Positions 43,772 to 52,693 of a DNA stretch of 64,000 nucleotides are shown piece by piece (the stretch's first letter is position 1; each line of letters opens with the position of its first letter). The notes beneath the pieces are model-generated. The model had not been told where the DNA came from, did not search any database, and saw only the letters and a program-made list of their open reading frames with translations. Origin of the DNA: Kibdelosporangium philippinense. Lineage in GTDB: Bacteria > Actinomycetota > Actinomycetes > Mycobacteriales > Pseudonocardiaceae. Made by a program: the position numbers and the translations under genes. Where the stretch lies: contig NZ_JAJVCN010000002.1 in NCBI RefSeq assembly GCF_021390435.2, forward strand, positions 2,480,001-2,544,000. The letters run 5' to 3'.

Positions 43772-45967
43772 TTGGTAGACAACAAAATTGGCTCATCGAC
43801 CAGTACCGCGCTTGTCCGTGTCGGGCCTAGCCGCGTCTCGTCCGCGCTGGCGCGCAACCGCCTCGGTGTCTCGTCGATCGTTTTCTTCATCGTGTCGGCG
43901 GCCGCGCCACTCACGGTCATCGGCAGCGGCGCCGTGCTCGCGTTCGCCAATACCAAGACGATCGGCATCCCGATCGCGTACGCGGCGATCGCGGTGGTGC
44001 TCGCGGTGTTCGCGGTCGGTTACGTCGCGATGTCCAGGCACGTCACCAACGCGGGCGCCTTCTATACGTATGTGGCGCAAGGTTTAGGCCGTGTCCCGGG
44101 AGTCGGGGCGTCCTTCGTCGCTGTGGTCGCGTACAACGCGATGCAGATCGGCCTGTACGGCGGGTTCGGCGCGATCCTGGCCACCCACTTGACCACGTGG
44201 TTCGACTGGGACGTGCCGTGGTGGGTGCTGGCCTTGGGTGCGTGGGCGGTTATCGCGGTCCTTGGCGTGCTGCGGATCGACTTCAACAGCCGCGTTCTTG
44301 CCGTCCTGCTGACCGCCGAGTGTCTGATCATGTTGGTGTTCAACGTGGTCGAGCTGACCAACCCCGCCGACGGCACGATCACCTTCGACTCGTTGTCACC
44401 GTCCATTTTGGTGTCCACAAGTGTTGGCGCGCTGCTCGTGACCGCGGTGACCGGCTTCGTGGGCTTCGAAGGCGGCGCGGTGTACGCCGAAGAGAGTCGT
44501 GACCCGAAACGCACTGTGGCACGGGCTACTTACATCGCCGTGGCGTTCGTCGGTGTGCTGTACGCGTTGTCCGCGTGGGCATTGACCGTTGGTATTGGCC
44601 CGGACAAGATCGTCGACGCGGCGACGGAACAGCAGACGGACCTGGTCTTCAACTTCAACGCAGGCTTCCTTGGACAGTGGATTGTGGACTGTGGCCGGAT
44701 CCTGATCGTGACAAGCCTGTTCGCCGCGCTCGTGAGCTTCCACAACACCGTCGCGCGGTACTTGTTCGCGCTTGGGCGTGAGCGGGTGCTGCCCGCGGGA
44801 CTTGGTTCAACCAATCGGCGGACCGGTTCGCCGTACGTCGGATCGTTGGCGCAGAGCGTGTTGGCGTTCGTGGTCATCATCCTGTTCGCGGTGGTCGGAC
44901 TGGATCCGTTGATCGACCTGTTCTTCATCGGCACCACGTTCGGCGGGCTCGGTGTGATCATCCTGATGGCGCTGACGTCGATGTCCGTGATCGGGTACTT
45001 CGTCAAACGCACGGATACCGGCGAGGACACGTGGCACAAGTTCGTGGCGCCGGGCATCGCTTCGGTGTTGCTGCTTTGGGTGCTGTGGCAGACGTTGGAC
45101 AAGTACTCCCTTCTGCTTGGCCTGCCGACGGACCATCCCGCAGTGTGGATCCTGCCGTCGACCTTCGCCGTGTTCGGGGTCGCCGGGCTGGCGTGGGGCG
45201 CTTACCTGAAGTCCGCGCGACCGGCGGCCTACGCCGCGATCGGCCTCGGCGCCAACAGCGTGATCGGCCGGGCCAGCCAGGATCTGCCGCCGCAGCGCAC
45301 GGATTCCTCCGGCGTGCTCCCGTCGATCACCAGCCCAGGCCTGGCGATGGCGCCGATCAGGCACGAGGTGTTCCGGGTCGGCGCCGACCACCCGATCGGC
45401 CCGGTCAGCCACGTGCTCAGTGAGGCCTTTGTGGACGGTGAGATCGCCGAGTGGCTCGTGCCCGACCCGGCGGACCGGCGCCGGATCTATCCGGCTTACT
45501 GGGCGATGACCGTCGAGCACGCCCTCGGCGCGGGCGAAGTGTTCGCTGGGGGCGAGCTCTCGGGTGTTTCAGTGTGGTTCCCGGCCGCGTTCGGCCCGCC
45601 CCACGCGTCGCCACGAGACCTCGACGAGCGCATCGACATCATGTGCGGTCCGTACGCACCGCGTTTCCACGCTTTGCACCACGCGATGGAGGAATCCCAC
45701 CCGACAGGTCCACACCAGTACTTGGCCTTCGTCGGCGTGTTGCCCGAATTGCAGGGCAGGGGGATCGGCACCGCGTTGGTCCAGCACCGGTTGCGGGAAC
45801 TGGACATCGCGGGCATGCCCGCGTATCTGGAGGCGACGAACCGGCGCAACCTCGCGCTGTACGTCCACCTCGGATTCCAGCCGACCGGCAGCCCGATCGC
45901 CTTGCCGGACAACGGGCCGAAGCTGTACCCGATGTGGCGGCCCGCGTCTGTCCACCGTGGTCTCTGA
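43772..45967 (+). CDS. APC amino-acid permease fused to a GNAT acetyltransferase
   Basis: 731 residues from TTG 43772 behind AAGGAG. Residues 1-500 form a 12-segment APC-family transporter (VSSIVFFIVSAAAPLTVIGS, AGAFYTYVAQGLGRVPGV, GFVGFEGGAVYAEESRDPKR). After a linker, residues 530-731 form a GNAT domain whose acetyl-CoA loop is LPELQGRGIGTALVQHRLRE and end YLEATNRRNLALYVHLGFQP. The frame is continuous with no internal start site, so the fusion looks real. It would place an acetyltransferase on the cytoplasmic end of an amino-acid or amine carrier, perhaps acetylating the imported substrate; that is inference. Confidence 0.85.
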   Translation: MVDNKIGSSTSTALVRVGPSRVSSALARNRLGVSSIVFFIVSAAAPLTVIGSGAVLAFANTKTIGIPIAYAAIAVVLAVFAVGYVAMSRHVTNAGAFYTYVAQGLGRVPGVGASFVAVVAYNAMQIGLYGGFGAILATHLTTWFDWDVPWWVLALGAWAVIAVLGVLRIDFNSRVLAVLLTAECLIMLVFNVVELTNPADGTITFDSLSPSILVSTSVGALLVTAVTGFVGFEGGAVYAEESRDPKRTVARATYIAVAFVGVLYALSAWALTVGIGPDKIVDAATEQQTDLVFNFNAGFLGQWIVDCGRILIVTSLFAALVSFHNTVARYLFALGRERVLPAGLGSTNRRTGSPYVGSLAQSVLAFVVIILFAVVGLDPLIDLFFIGTTFGGLGVIILMALTSMSVIGYFVKRTDTGEDTWHKFVAPGIASVLLLWVLWQTLDKYSLLLGLPTDHPAVWILPSTFAVFGVAGLAWGAYLKSARPAAYAAIGLGANSVIGRASQDLPPQRTDSSGVLPSITSPGLAMAPIRHEVFRVGADHPIGPVSHVLSEAFVDGEIAEWLVPDPADRRRIYPAYWAMTVEHALGAGEVFAGGELSGVSVWFPAAFGPPHASPRDLDERIDIMCGPYAPRFHALHHAMEESHPTGPHQYLAFVGVLPELQGRGIGTALVQHRLRELDIAGMPAYLEATNRRNLALYVHLGFQPTGSPIALPDNGPKLYPMWRPASVHRGL

Positions 45968-46047
45968 CCGAGATTTTGACTGGCGTCCAACGGCAACAGT
46001 CTGCCAATAATTTGGTGTTCTGGAACCAGCGTCGTCAAGCTTGTGTT

Positions 46048-47259
46048 GTGAACACGGTTTACCGGCTCCCGGCGCTGGGGGAAGCTCTGCCGCTGACGTA
46101 TGCCCGGTTCCGTGCGGCCGGACCAGTCATCCCGGTCGAACTCCCCGGCGGTGTCCAGGTGTGGGCGGTGACGACCTATGCCGCCGTCCGTGAAGTCCTC
46201 GAAGGGGACGACATCAGGTTTGGCAAGCATTACTCGCATTGGGCGGCGTTACGAGACGGCCAGGTGCCGGGCGGCTGGCCGTTTCTGCCGTTGGTCTACG
46301 GCGAACACATGCTCATGCGCGACGGCTCCGCGCATGGGCGCCTTCGAAATCTGCTGATGCGTGAGTTCACCGCGGAGCGCATCGAGGCGCTCAAGGAGAG
46401 TGTCGCCAAGATCGTCGACTCGTTGATCGCCGCCGTGGTCGCCGAAGGCAAGGTCGCCGATCTGGTTCCGTCGTTCGCCGAGCAGGTCCCGATGGCAGTC
46501 ATCTGCGAACTGTTCGGCATTCCCGCAGGTGACCGGGCTCGGCTGCGCTCGTGGACGCGGACATTGTTCTCCCATGAGGCAACGGCTGAGGAGACACATC
46601 TCGCCGGGCAACGGCTGATCGCGTTCATGACTGCCCTGGCTGATTGGAAACGCCAGGAACCCGGCGACGACCTGACGAGCGCGTTGGTTCGTGACCAGAA
46701 CGATGACCAGCTGTCGCTCCAGGAGCTTGTGGACTGTCTGTATCTGATCCTCATCGCGGGTCACGAGACCACATTGCACATGATCGGGCACGCGATCGTC
46801 GGTCTGCTGGCCAATCCGAGCCAGCTGACTCTCGCGATGGGCGAGAATCGTTGGGCCGACGTGGTCGAGGAAGCATTACGCCGCACGCCGCCGGTCTATG
46901 GCTCGCTGTTCCGGTATGCCTTGGCTGACACCGAAGTCGCGGGTAAGCAGGTTTTCGAAGGCGATGCCTTGCTGCTGTGCATCGGCGGCAGCGGCACGGA
47001 TCCCGCGCAGCACGGCCCCTTGGCCGACCAGTTCGACATCACTCGTGACCAAAAAGGACACTTGGCTTTCGGGCACGGGCCACACCAGTGCATCGGCGCC
47101 CCGCTCGCCCGTATCGAAGGCGAAATGGCGCTGTCGGCCCTGTTCAACCGCCTGCCCGACATGAAGCCCGCGATCCCGGTCGATGAAATCCCCTACAGCC
47201 CTTCCTTCCTGACCTACGGCCCACTCTCCATTCCTGTGGTGCTCAACAACTCCTCGTGA
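46048..47259 (+). CDS. cytochrome P450
   Basis: 403 residues from GTG 46048. The frame is open further upstream but that part is antisense to the GNAT coding. I-helix LILIAGHETTLHMIG, ExxR EEALRRTPP, heme loop LAFGHGPHQCIGAPLARIEG. A typical soluble actinomycete P450 with unknown substrate. The stop codon TGA (47257-47259) is part of palindromic repeat copy 2, and the last residues Ser-Ser are encoded by TCC TCG at the repeat edge. Confidence 0.92.
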   Translation: MNTVYRLPALGEALPLTYARFRAAGPVIPVELPGGVQVWAVTTYAAVREVLEGDDIRFGKHYSHWAALRDGQVPGGWPFLPLVYGEHMLMRDGSAHGRLRNLLMREFTAERIEALKESVAKIVDSLIAAVVAEGKVADLVPSFAEQVPMAVICELFGIPAGDRARLRSWTRTLFSHEATAEETHLAGQRLIAFMTALADWKRQEPGDDLTSALVRDQNDDQLSLQELVDCLYLILIAGHETTLHMIGHAIVGLLANPSQLTLAMGENRWADVVEEALRRTPPVYGSLFRYALADTEVAGKQVFEGDALLLCIGGSGTDPAQHGPLADQFDITRDQKGHLAFGHGPHQCIGAPLARIEGEMALSALFNRLPDMKPAIPVDEIPYSPSFLTYGPLSIPVVLNNSS

Positions 47260-47299
47260 GTGGTTAGCCGCGTTAGAACACGGCTAACCACTCACGAGG
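47252..47299. repeat. palindromic intergenic repeat, copy 2
   Basis: 48 bp with 19-bp perfect arms CCTCGTGAGTGGTTAGCCG and a 10-base loop. Lies between the convergent P450 and GH75 genes, where a bidirectional terminator would be expected, and provides the P450 stop codon. Confidence 0.92.
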
Positions 47300-47308
47300 G
47301 CTGAGCTG

Positions 47309-47984
47309 CTAGTTGTTGGCTACGAACTGGTTCGCGCGGGATTCGCCGACGCTTGTCGCCGCGGAGTTGCTTTCGATCGGGCTGACCTTGGAGTTCTTGA
47401 AGCAGATGTAGGTCACTGGTCCGTCTGTGCCCCCTGTCGCCGGGTTCGGGTCGATACCCAGGGATTTCGCGGTGGCGTACGAGGCCTCGCCGATGATGTC
47501 GGTCGGGCCGGTGTCGCCGATGGAGGCGTAGAGGACCTTGTTGTTGTAGATCACCGCACACGATCCGCCGCCAGCCAGGCCGGAAGACGTGTAACGCCAG
47601 GTGCTGCTTGGGCTCGGCACGACGATGAAGTGCGTCTGGTCAGCGATCAGGGGTTTGCCGTCCGAGCGAGGGAAAGCGGTGTCCGGCTGGAACCACGGGT
47701 CGGTCTGTTCGTTGCACCGGGCGGTGCGCTGACCGTCGCAGTCGATGTCCATATCCGCCCGCCACCAGACCGCGCCGTTGGCATCGCAGACCGAGATCGT
47801 TCGACCGAGTTCGCTGTCTGTTTTGTACTTACCGCTGGAAATCTGGCGGCAGGATTGGGTTTTCGCCAGTAACTGGCTGGCCGTCGGGCCGGCCACCGGA
47901 GTGACGTCCGCGCCCGCGGTGGCCGCCGGCACCAAGGTGCCCTGCGGCCAGCAGGGTTGCCGCGAGCAGAAGGATCTTCCGCAT
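47309..47984 (-). pseudogene. GH75 chitosanase with a frameshift in the signal peptide
   Basis: Start ATG 47984 behind AAGGAG, signal peptide MRKILLLAATLLAAG. The G run at 47940-47942 (GGG on the coding strand) carries one extra base, after which the mature protein is in another frame: TLVPAATAGADVTPVAGPTA. The mature part has the GH75 signatures AVWWRADMDIDCDGQRTARC, the Asp acid region and ASIGDTGPTDIIGEASYATA. Family role: secreted hydrolysis of chitosan. Correcting one base gives a normal 225-residue enzyme, so this is a recent pseudogene, a phase-variable signal or a sequencing error. Confidence 0.82.
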
Positions 47985-48232
47985 CGGGTCTCCTTTATTA
48001 GGAAACTTTCCATACATAGGTGGCGGCGGCCCTTACTATCCCGTCCAGTGGATGCGCAGAACAAGGCCTCGTCCGAAACTTCCGTAATTGTCCGGTTACA
48101 CCGAGTAAATCGGTTGAGACCAGTGTTTACCCTGACGGACATGACAAAGCTGCCTCTCATCTGTCCTGTCGCACCGGCGACAGGAGCGTGCCGACAGCAG
48201 CGCTTGTCCTGGAGGTACGACGCTGCCGCGTC

Positions 48233-48832
48233 ATGAGCAGCGCGTTCCTCGCGGGCATTGTTGCTGGTTATGGCGTCGCAATCCCTGTTGGGGCGATTGG
48301 CGCGTTGTTGATCAGCCTGACCGCGAGAACCTCGTTGCGTGTCGGTGCGGCCGCAGCCCTTGGTGTCGCGACGGCGGACGGTCTGTACGCCCTCGCCGCC
48401 GTTCTGGGTGGCGCGGCGATCGCCAATTTGATCGAGCCGATAGCGGGTCCGATGCGGTGGGCCGCGGCGATCGTGCTTGTCGCATTGGCTGTCAAGACCG
48501 TCGTTGATGCCAGAAAGCAAAGTGGTCACAAGGAAGTCACCGCGCGCAGTGCCTACTTTGGACTGCTTGGGCTGACCATCCTCAACCCGGCGACGATCAT
48601 CTACTTCGGTGCGCTCGTCCTTGGGATGCAGGCCGATGTCGTGCCGGATCTGCTGCACGGCATGGTGTTCGTCCTCGGTGTGTTGCTGGCGTCAGCAAGC
48701 TGGCAACTGCTGCTCGCCGGTGGCGGCAGCCTTGTCGGACGCGTGCTCACTGGGCCGCGCGGCCGGTTGATCACCGCGCTGGTCTCCAGTGGAGTGATCA
48801 TGATCTTGGCGATCGGCCTTGTGGCGGGTTAG
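48233..48832 (+). CDS. LysE/RhtB-family amino-acid exporter
   Basis: 199 residues, six transmembrane segments. N-terminal FLAGIVAGYGVAIPVGAIGALLI and the family motif GLLGLTILNPATIIYFGALV. GGAGG lies 17 bases upstream, a long spacing, so the exact start is not certain. Its 3' 141 bases overlap the 3' end of the convergent MFS gene. Confidence 0.85.
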   Translation: MSSAFLAGIVAGYGVAIPVGAIGALLISLTARTSLRVGAAAALGVATADGLYALAAVLGGAAIANLIEPIAGPMRWAAAIVLVALAVKTVVDARKQSGHKEVTARSAYFGLLGLTILNPATIIYFGALVLGMQADVVPDLLHGMVFVLGVLLASASWQLLLAGGGSLVGRVLTGPRGRLITALVSSGVIMILAIGLVAG

Positions 48833-49981
48833 CAAGGCGAAAGCCAGCGCGGAGGCGACGGCGGCCGAGGCCATCAGCACGGCCATCGCCAAAGCCCCTT
48901 GCCCGGCAAGGGGAGCGAGGCCACCGCCGACGATGAACTGGGTGATCCCGATCAGCGCGGACGCCGCACCCGCGTTGTCCGCCTGATCGGCCAGTGACAG
49001 CGCGGCAGCGTTCGGCATCACGACGCCGACGCTGGAAATGATGAGGAACAACGGAATCAGAACCAGAACCAACCCCGCACCGGCGGCGATCGCGGCCACG
49101 AGCCCGGCGCCGCCGGTCAACCCAACGGCAAGGCCGGCCGCGACGAGACGGCGCGGCGGGAACCGGCCGACCAGCCAGCCGCCGAACTGCCCGGCGATCG
49201 CGATCCCGATCGAGTTCACGCCGAACACCCAGCTGTACTGCTGCGGCGACAAGCCGTATAAGTCCTGCAGCACGAACGGCGAACCGGAGATGTACGCGAA
49301 CAAAGCCGCGAACAGCAGCGCGGAAGTCAAGCAGTACCCAAGAAAGACCCGATCGCGGATCAACCCGCCGTAGGACCGCAGCACCGGACGAAGCTGGGCC
49401 GGTTGCCTGCGCTCAGCCGCAAGCGTTTCCGGCAGACCGAGCACAGTGGACAGCAGTAGAAGCGCCCCGAAAACCGACAGGACAACGAAAATCCCGCGCC
49501 ACGATGTGAACCGGAGCAGTTCACCACCGATCACGGGCGCCAGGATCGGCGCGAGGCCGGTAATCAGCATGAGACTGGAGAAGAATCGAGCCAGCGCGAC
49601 TCCAGAGTACATGTCCCGCACGGCAGCCCGCGCGATCACGATCCCGGTCGCCGCGCCCAACCCCTGCACGGCCCGGAACGCGACCAGCGCATACGCCGAT
49701 GGAGCGAAGGCGCAGGCAACCGAGGCGACGGCGTAGAGCGCGAGCCCGACGATCAGCGGCCGTCGCCGTCCGTAAGCATCGGAGAGGGGGCCGGCGATCG
49801 CCTGACCGACCGCGAGGCTGATCACGAAGGCCGTCAGAGTCAGCTGGACCGCGGACGCGGAGGAGCCGAACTGCGCCGTCATCGCCGGTAAACCCGGCAG
49901 ATACATGTCAATCGACAGTGGCGCGAACGCCGATAAGGAGCCGAGGATCAGCGTGATCCGGATCCGGCCTCTCACATGCAC
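48692..49981 (-). CDS. Bcr/CflA-type MFS drug efflux pump
   Basis: 429 residues, 12 transmembrane segments. FAPLSIDMYLPGLPAM at the N-terminus, the motif A loop GPLSDAYGRRRPLIVGL and RAVQGLGAATGIVIARA are the Bcr/CflA signatures. The start GTG overlaps the end of marR (10 bases), so the two form an operon and the pump is likely repressed by MarR. The last 40 residues are hydrophilic (His/Asp/Ala) and are antisense to the LysE gene; they look like a read-through extension. Confidence 0.9.
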   Translation of the reverse strand: MHVRGRIRITLILGSLSAFAPLSIDMYLPGLPAMTAQFGSSASAVQLTLTAFVISLAVGQAIAGPLSDAYGRRRPLIVGLALYAVASVACAFAPSAYALVAFRAVQGLGAATGIVIARAAVRDMYSGVALARFFSSLMLITGLAPILAPVIGGELLRFTSWRGIFVVLSVFGALLLLSTVLGLPETLAAERRQPAQLRPVLRSYGGLIRDRVFLGYCLTSALLFAALFAYISGSPFVLQDLYGLSPQQYSWVFGVNSIGIAIAGQFGGWLVGRFPPRRLVAAGLAVGLTGGAGLVAAIAAGAGLVLVLIPLFLIISSVGVVMPNAAALSLADQADNAGAASALIGITQFIVGGGLAPLAGQGALAMAVLMASAAVASALAFALLTRHKADRQDHDHSTGDQRGDQPAARPSEHASDKAAATGEQQLPAC

Positions 49982-50481
49982 GAACCCTCGATGTGCTGCA
50001 TCGGGATGATCCTGCGCAGCAGCGACCGGAGCACCTCGCGCTCGTCCGGCGACAGCGGCGCCAGGCTGTGCTCCTCGACCGCCTTGAGCTGCACATACAG
50101 CTTCGCTTGGAGTTCACGGCCCGCCTCGGTGAGCACCGGGATCCGGGCACGCCGGTCGTGCGGATCTGGCGTGCGGACGACCAGGCCGCTGCGTTCGAGC
50201 TTGTCCAACAGCGCAGTCATCGTGGTCTTGTCGACGCCCAGCGCGTGCCCCAGCGCCAGCTGGCTGTACGGACGGCCGAGGTTCTGGGCGAGCGCGCTCA
50301 GCACGATCTGCCCTCGGATGCTCGTCCCATGTGCGTTCGCCTCGGCGTCCATGGCTTCACGCAGCCCGTGCGCCGCCCTGTTGAGCAGCCAGTTCACGTC
50401 GGAGTGCTGCAGGCACTGCTGCGTGATCTCCTCGGCTGCCTTGACGCTGTCCTCCACGTCCCAAGTGTACGTGATGTGCAC
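49972..50481 (-). CDS. MarR-family repressor
   Basis: 169 residues (GTG 50481; a GTG 24 bases downstream is possible). Winged helix: SQLALGHALGVDKTTMTALL, DKLERSGLVVRTPDPHDRRA, RIPVLTEAGRELQ, which are the recognition helix and the DxRA wing of MarR. Operon leader for the MFS pump and divergent from azoR. A perfect palindrome lies between the two starts. Confidence 0.9.
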   Translation of the reverse strand: MHITYTWDVEDSVKAAEEITQQCLQHSDVNWLLNRAAHGLREAMDAEANAHGTSIRGQIVLSALAQNLGRPYSQLALGHALGVDKTTMTALLDKLERSGLVVRTPDPHDRRARIPVLTEAGRELQAKLYVQLKAVEEHSLAPLSPDEREVLRSLLRRIIPMQHIEGSCM

Positions 50482-50484
50482 TAC

Positions 50485-50499
50485 TCAAGATATTCTTGA
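50485..50499. promoter_or_regulatory. probable MarR operator
   Basis: Perfect 15-bp inverted repeat TCAAGA-TAT-TCTTGA in the 50-base space between divergent marR and azoR. Right size and place for a MarR dimer to repress both directions. Confidence 0.7.
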
Positions 50500-50531
50500 C
50501 TCGGAACATCTCGATTCGTATCTTCTCAGTT

Positions 50532-51173
50532 ATGACGAACTTGCTGCACATCGACTCGAGCATCTGGGACGCCACCTCGCACTCGCGGCCGGTGACCGCC
50601 GCGTTCGCGGAGGCGTGGAAGGCCGCTAACCCGGATGGCGGTTATACGTACCGTGACTTCGCGGTCGACCCCGTCGAGCACCTGACCGGCCTGTACATGA
50701 GTGCTGCCTACGTGCCAGCGGACCAGCGTTCGCCTGAGCAGGCGGCCGAGTTCGACAAGTTCAAGTGGCTGCGTGACGAGGTGATCGCCGCGGACGTCGT
50801 ACTGCTCGGCGTGCCGATGTACAACTACACGATCCCGTCGACCATCAAGACCTGGATCGACCACCTGCTGGTGCCGGAACTGCTGGTCAACGCCGAAACC
50901 GGTGAGGGTCTGCTTGCGGGCAAGAAGGTGTTCGTCGCGACCGCGCGCGGTGGTTCGTACGCGCCAGGCACGCCGAAGGAGTCGTGGGACCACCAGGAGC
51001 CGCTGCTGCGTCAGCTATTCCAAGGACTTGGCCTCGACCAGGATCTGACGTTCATCCACAGCGAGATGACGCTCGCCTACACGATCGAGCACCTCAAGCA
51101 GTTCCAGCACATCGCGGACGCGTCGAAGGAGAACGCGTACAAGGCGGTGCAGGAACTCGCGGCCGTGGCCTGA
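50532..51173 (+). CDS. azoR: FMN-dependent NADH:azo/quinone reductase
   Basis: 213 residues from ATG 50532. Flavodoxin-like fold with LLHIDSSIWDATSHSRPVTA (FMN phosphate loop), VPMYNYTIPSTIKTWIDHLL (FMN ring loop) and ATARGGSYAPG. Reduces quinones and azo dyes at the expense of NADH. Divergent from a MarR gene, so probably induced by electrophiles or quinones together with the efflux pump. Confidence 0.9.
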   Translation: MTNLLHIDSSIWDATSHSRPVTAAFAEAWKAANPDGGYTYRDFAVDPVEHLTGLYMSAAYVPADQRSPEQAAEFDKFKWLRDEVIAADVVLLGVPMYNYTIPSTIKTWIDHLLVPELLVNAETGEGLLAGKKVFVATARGGSYAPGTPKESWDHQEPLLRQLFQGLGLDQDLTFIHSEMTLAYTIEHLKQFQHIADASKENAYKAVQELAAVA

Positions 51174-51280
51174 GACCGCAATTGGGGCGGTTTAGTTCGA
51201 AAGTAGGCTGACACCTCCGGCCGACTGTGTGAATCTGCTTGCAATCGAGCTCTAATGTGCAGATTCGCGCAGGAGGTGTC

Positions 51281-52642
51281 ATGAGCGATCAGGTCTCGCG
51301 TCGGTCGTTGCTCGCGGCGGGTGCAGTGCTCGGCCTGGGTTCGGGGGCCCAGGCCGAGGCGGCTGTCGAAGAGACACAAGTCCCGCCGCAAAAGGGTCGG
51401 AGCATGGTCGGGGTGCCGTTCGAGCGGCACGACACGGTCCGCGTCGCGATCATCGGCCTCGGCAACCGGGGCGGCGGCATGATCGGGTCGTTCCTGGCCG
51501 TGCCCGGTGTCAAAGTCACCGCGTTGTGCGACGTCAACGCCACGGCCGCGACCCGTGCGGCGAACGCCGTCACCGACGCGGGCCAACCAGCGCCAGCGCT
51601 CTACACCAAGGGCGACCACGACTACGAGAACATGCTCCGGCGTGACGACATCGACCTCGTCTACGTAGCCACGCCCTGGGAATGGCACGTACCAATGGCC
51701 ATAGCGTCGGTACGAGAAGGCAAGCACGTAGGCGTGGAAACGCCGTTCGCCACGTCAATGGAAGAACTGTGGCAACTGGTGGACGCCTCCGAGCGCTACC
51801 AACGCCACTGCATGCAGCTCGAGAACTGCTGTTACGGACGCAACGAGATGCGCATCCTGCGCATGGTGCACGCGGGCCTGTTCGGCGAGTTGCTGCACGG
51901 TGCGGGCGCGTACAACCATGACCTGCGCGAGTTGCTGTTCTCTGACACGTACTACGCAGGCGAATGGCGGCGCGCGTGGCACACGAAGTCACGCCTCAAA
52001 GGCGACCTCTACCCGACGCACGGGCTTGGTCCCGTCGCTGGCTACATGGACATCAACCGTGGCGACCGGATCGTGCGCATGTCGTCGATGGGCACGCCGG
52101 CGCTCGGCCTCGCGGAGTACCGCAAAGCGAACGAGCAACCGGGTGATTCGTCGTGGCGCGAACGGTACGTCGAGTCAGACATGACCATCAGCCTGTTGCA
52201 GACAGCCAAAGGCCGGGTCATCCGACTCGAACACGATGTGTCCACACCGCACCCTTATTCACGGCTCAACCACATCGCCGGGACCAAGGGTGTGTTCGAG
52301 GACTATCCACCTCGGATCTACCTCGAACCCCGCAACACCAACCACCAATGGGCGAATTTCGACGAGTACAAGTCATATGACCATTGGTTGTGGACAGACG
52401 TCCCGCCGGGACCCGGCGGCCACGGCGGAATGGACTACTACATGGTCTACCGCACCATCCAGACAATGCGGCTTGGCCTGGTCCCGGACATGGATGTCTA
52501 CGACGGCGCGGTGTGGAGCGCGCCCGTGCCGCTGAGTTCGAAATCCATCGACCAAGGCGGCGCGCCGCAACCAATTCCCGATTTCACCAGGGGACGGTGG
52601 CACGAGACTCGCCCGGGCGTGGACTCGGTGAAACCCGTGTAG
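51281..52642 (+). CDS. GH109-type Gfo/Idh/MocA oxidoreductase, Tat-exported
   Basis: 453 residues from ATG 51281 with AGGAGG six bases upstream. Twin-arginine signal SRRSLLAAGAVLGLG. NAD-binding RVAIIGLGNRGGGMIGSFL, then DLVYVATPWEWHVPMAIASV and a C-terminal domain with GPGGHGGMDYYMVYRTIQTM. This is the pattern of GH109 enzymes (NAD-dependent alpha-N-acetylgalactosaminidases), which carry a tightly bound cofactor through the Tat pathway. The acceptor sugar is not proven by sequence. Confidence 0.88.
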   Translation: MSDQVSRRSLLAAGAVLGLGSGAQAEAAVEETQVPPQKGRSMVGVPFERHDTVRVAIIGLGNRGGGMIGSFLAVPGVKVTALCDVNATAATRAANAVTDAGQPAPALYTKGDHDYENMLRRDDIDLVYVATPWEWHVPMAIASVREGKHVGVETPFATSMEELWQLVDASERYQRHCMQLENCCYGRNEMRILRMVHAGLFGELLHGAGAYNHDLRELLFSDTYYAGEWRRAWHTKSRLKGDLYPTHGLGPVAGYMDINRGDRIVRMSSMGTPALGLAEYRKANEQPGDSSWRERYVESDMTISLLQTAKGRVIRLEHDVSTPHPYSRLNHIAGTKGVFEDYPPRIYLEPRNTNHQWANFDEYKSYDHWLWTDVPPGPGGHGGMDYYMVYRTIQTMRLGLVPDMDVYDGAVWSAPVPLSSKSIDQGGAPQPIPDFTRGRWHETRPGVDSVKPV

Positions 52643-52693
52643 CAGTACGAGTGCAAGACTGGGGCCATCCGAAACCCAATTCAGGGAGTCAGG

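Noticed and set aside
45451..46047. N-terminal extension of the P450 frame to 45451
   Set aside because: This part overlaps the GNAT coding sequence in another frame, is Arg/Pro-rich, and P450s of this type begin near 46048.
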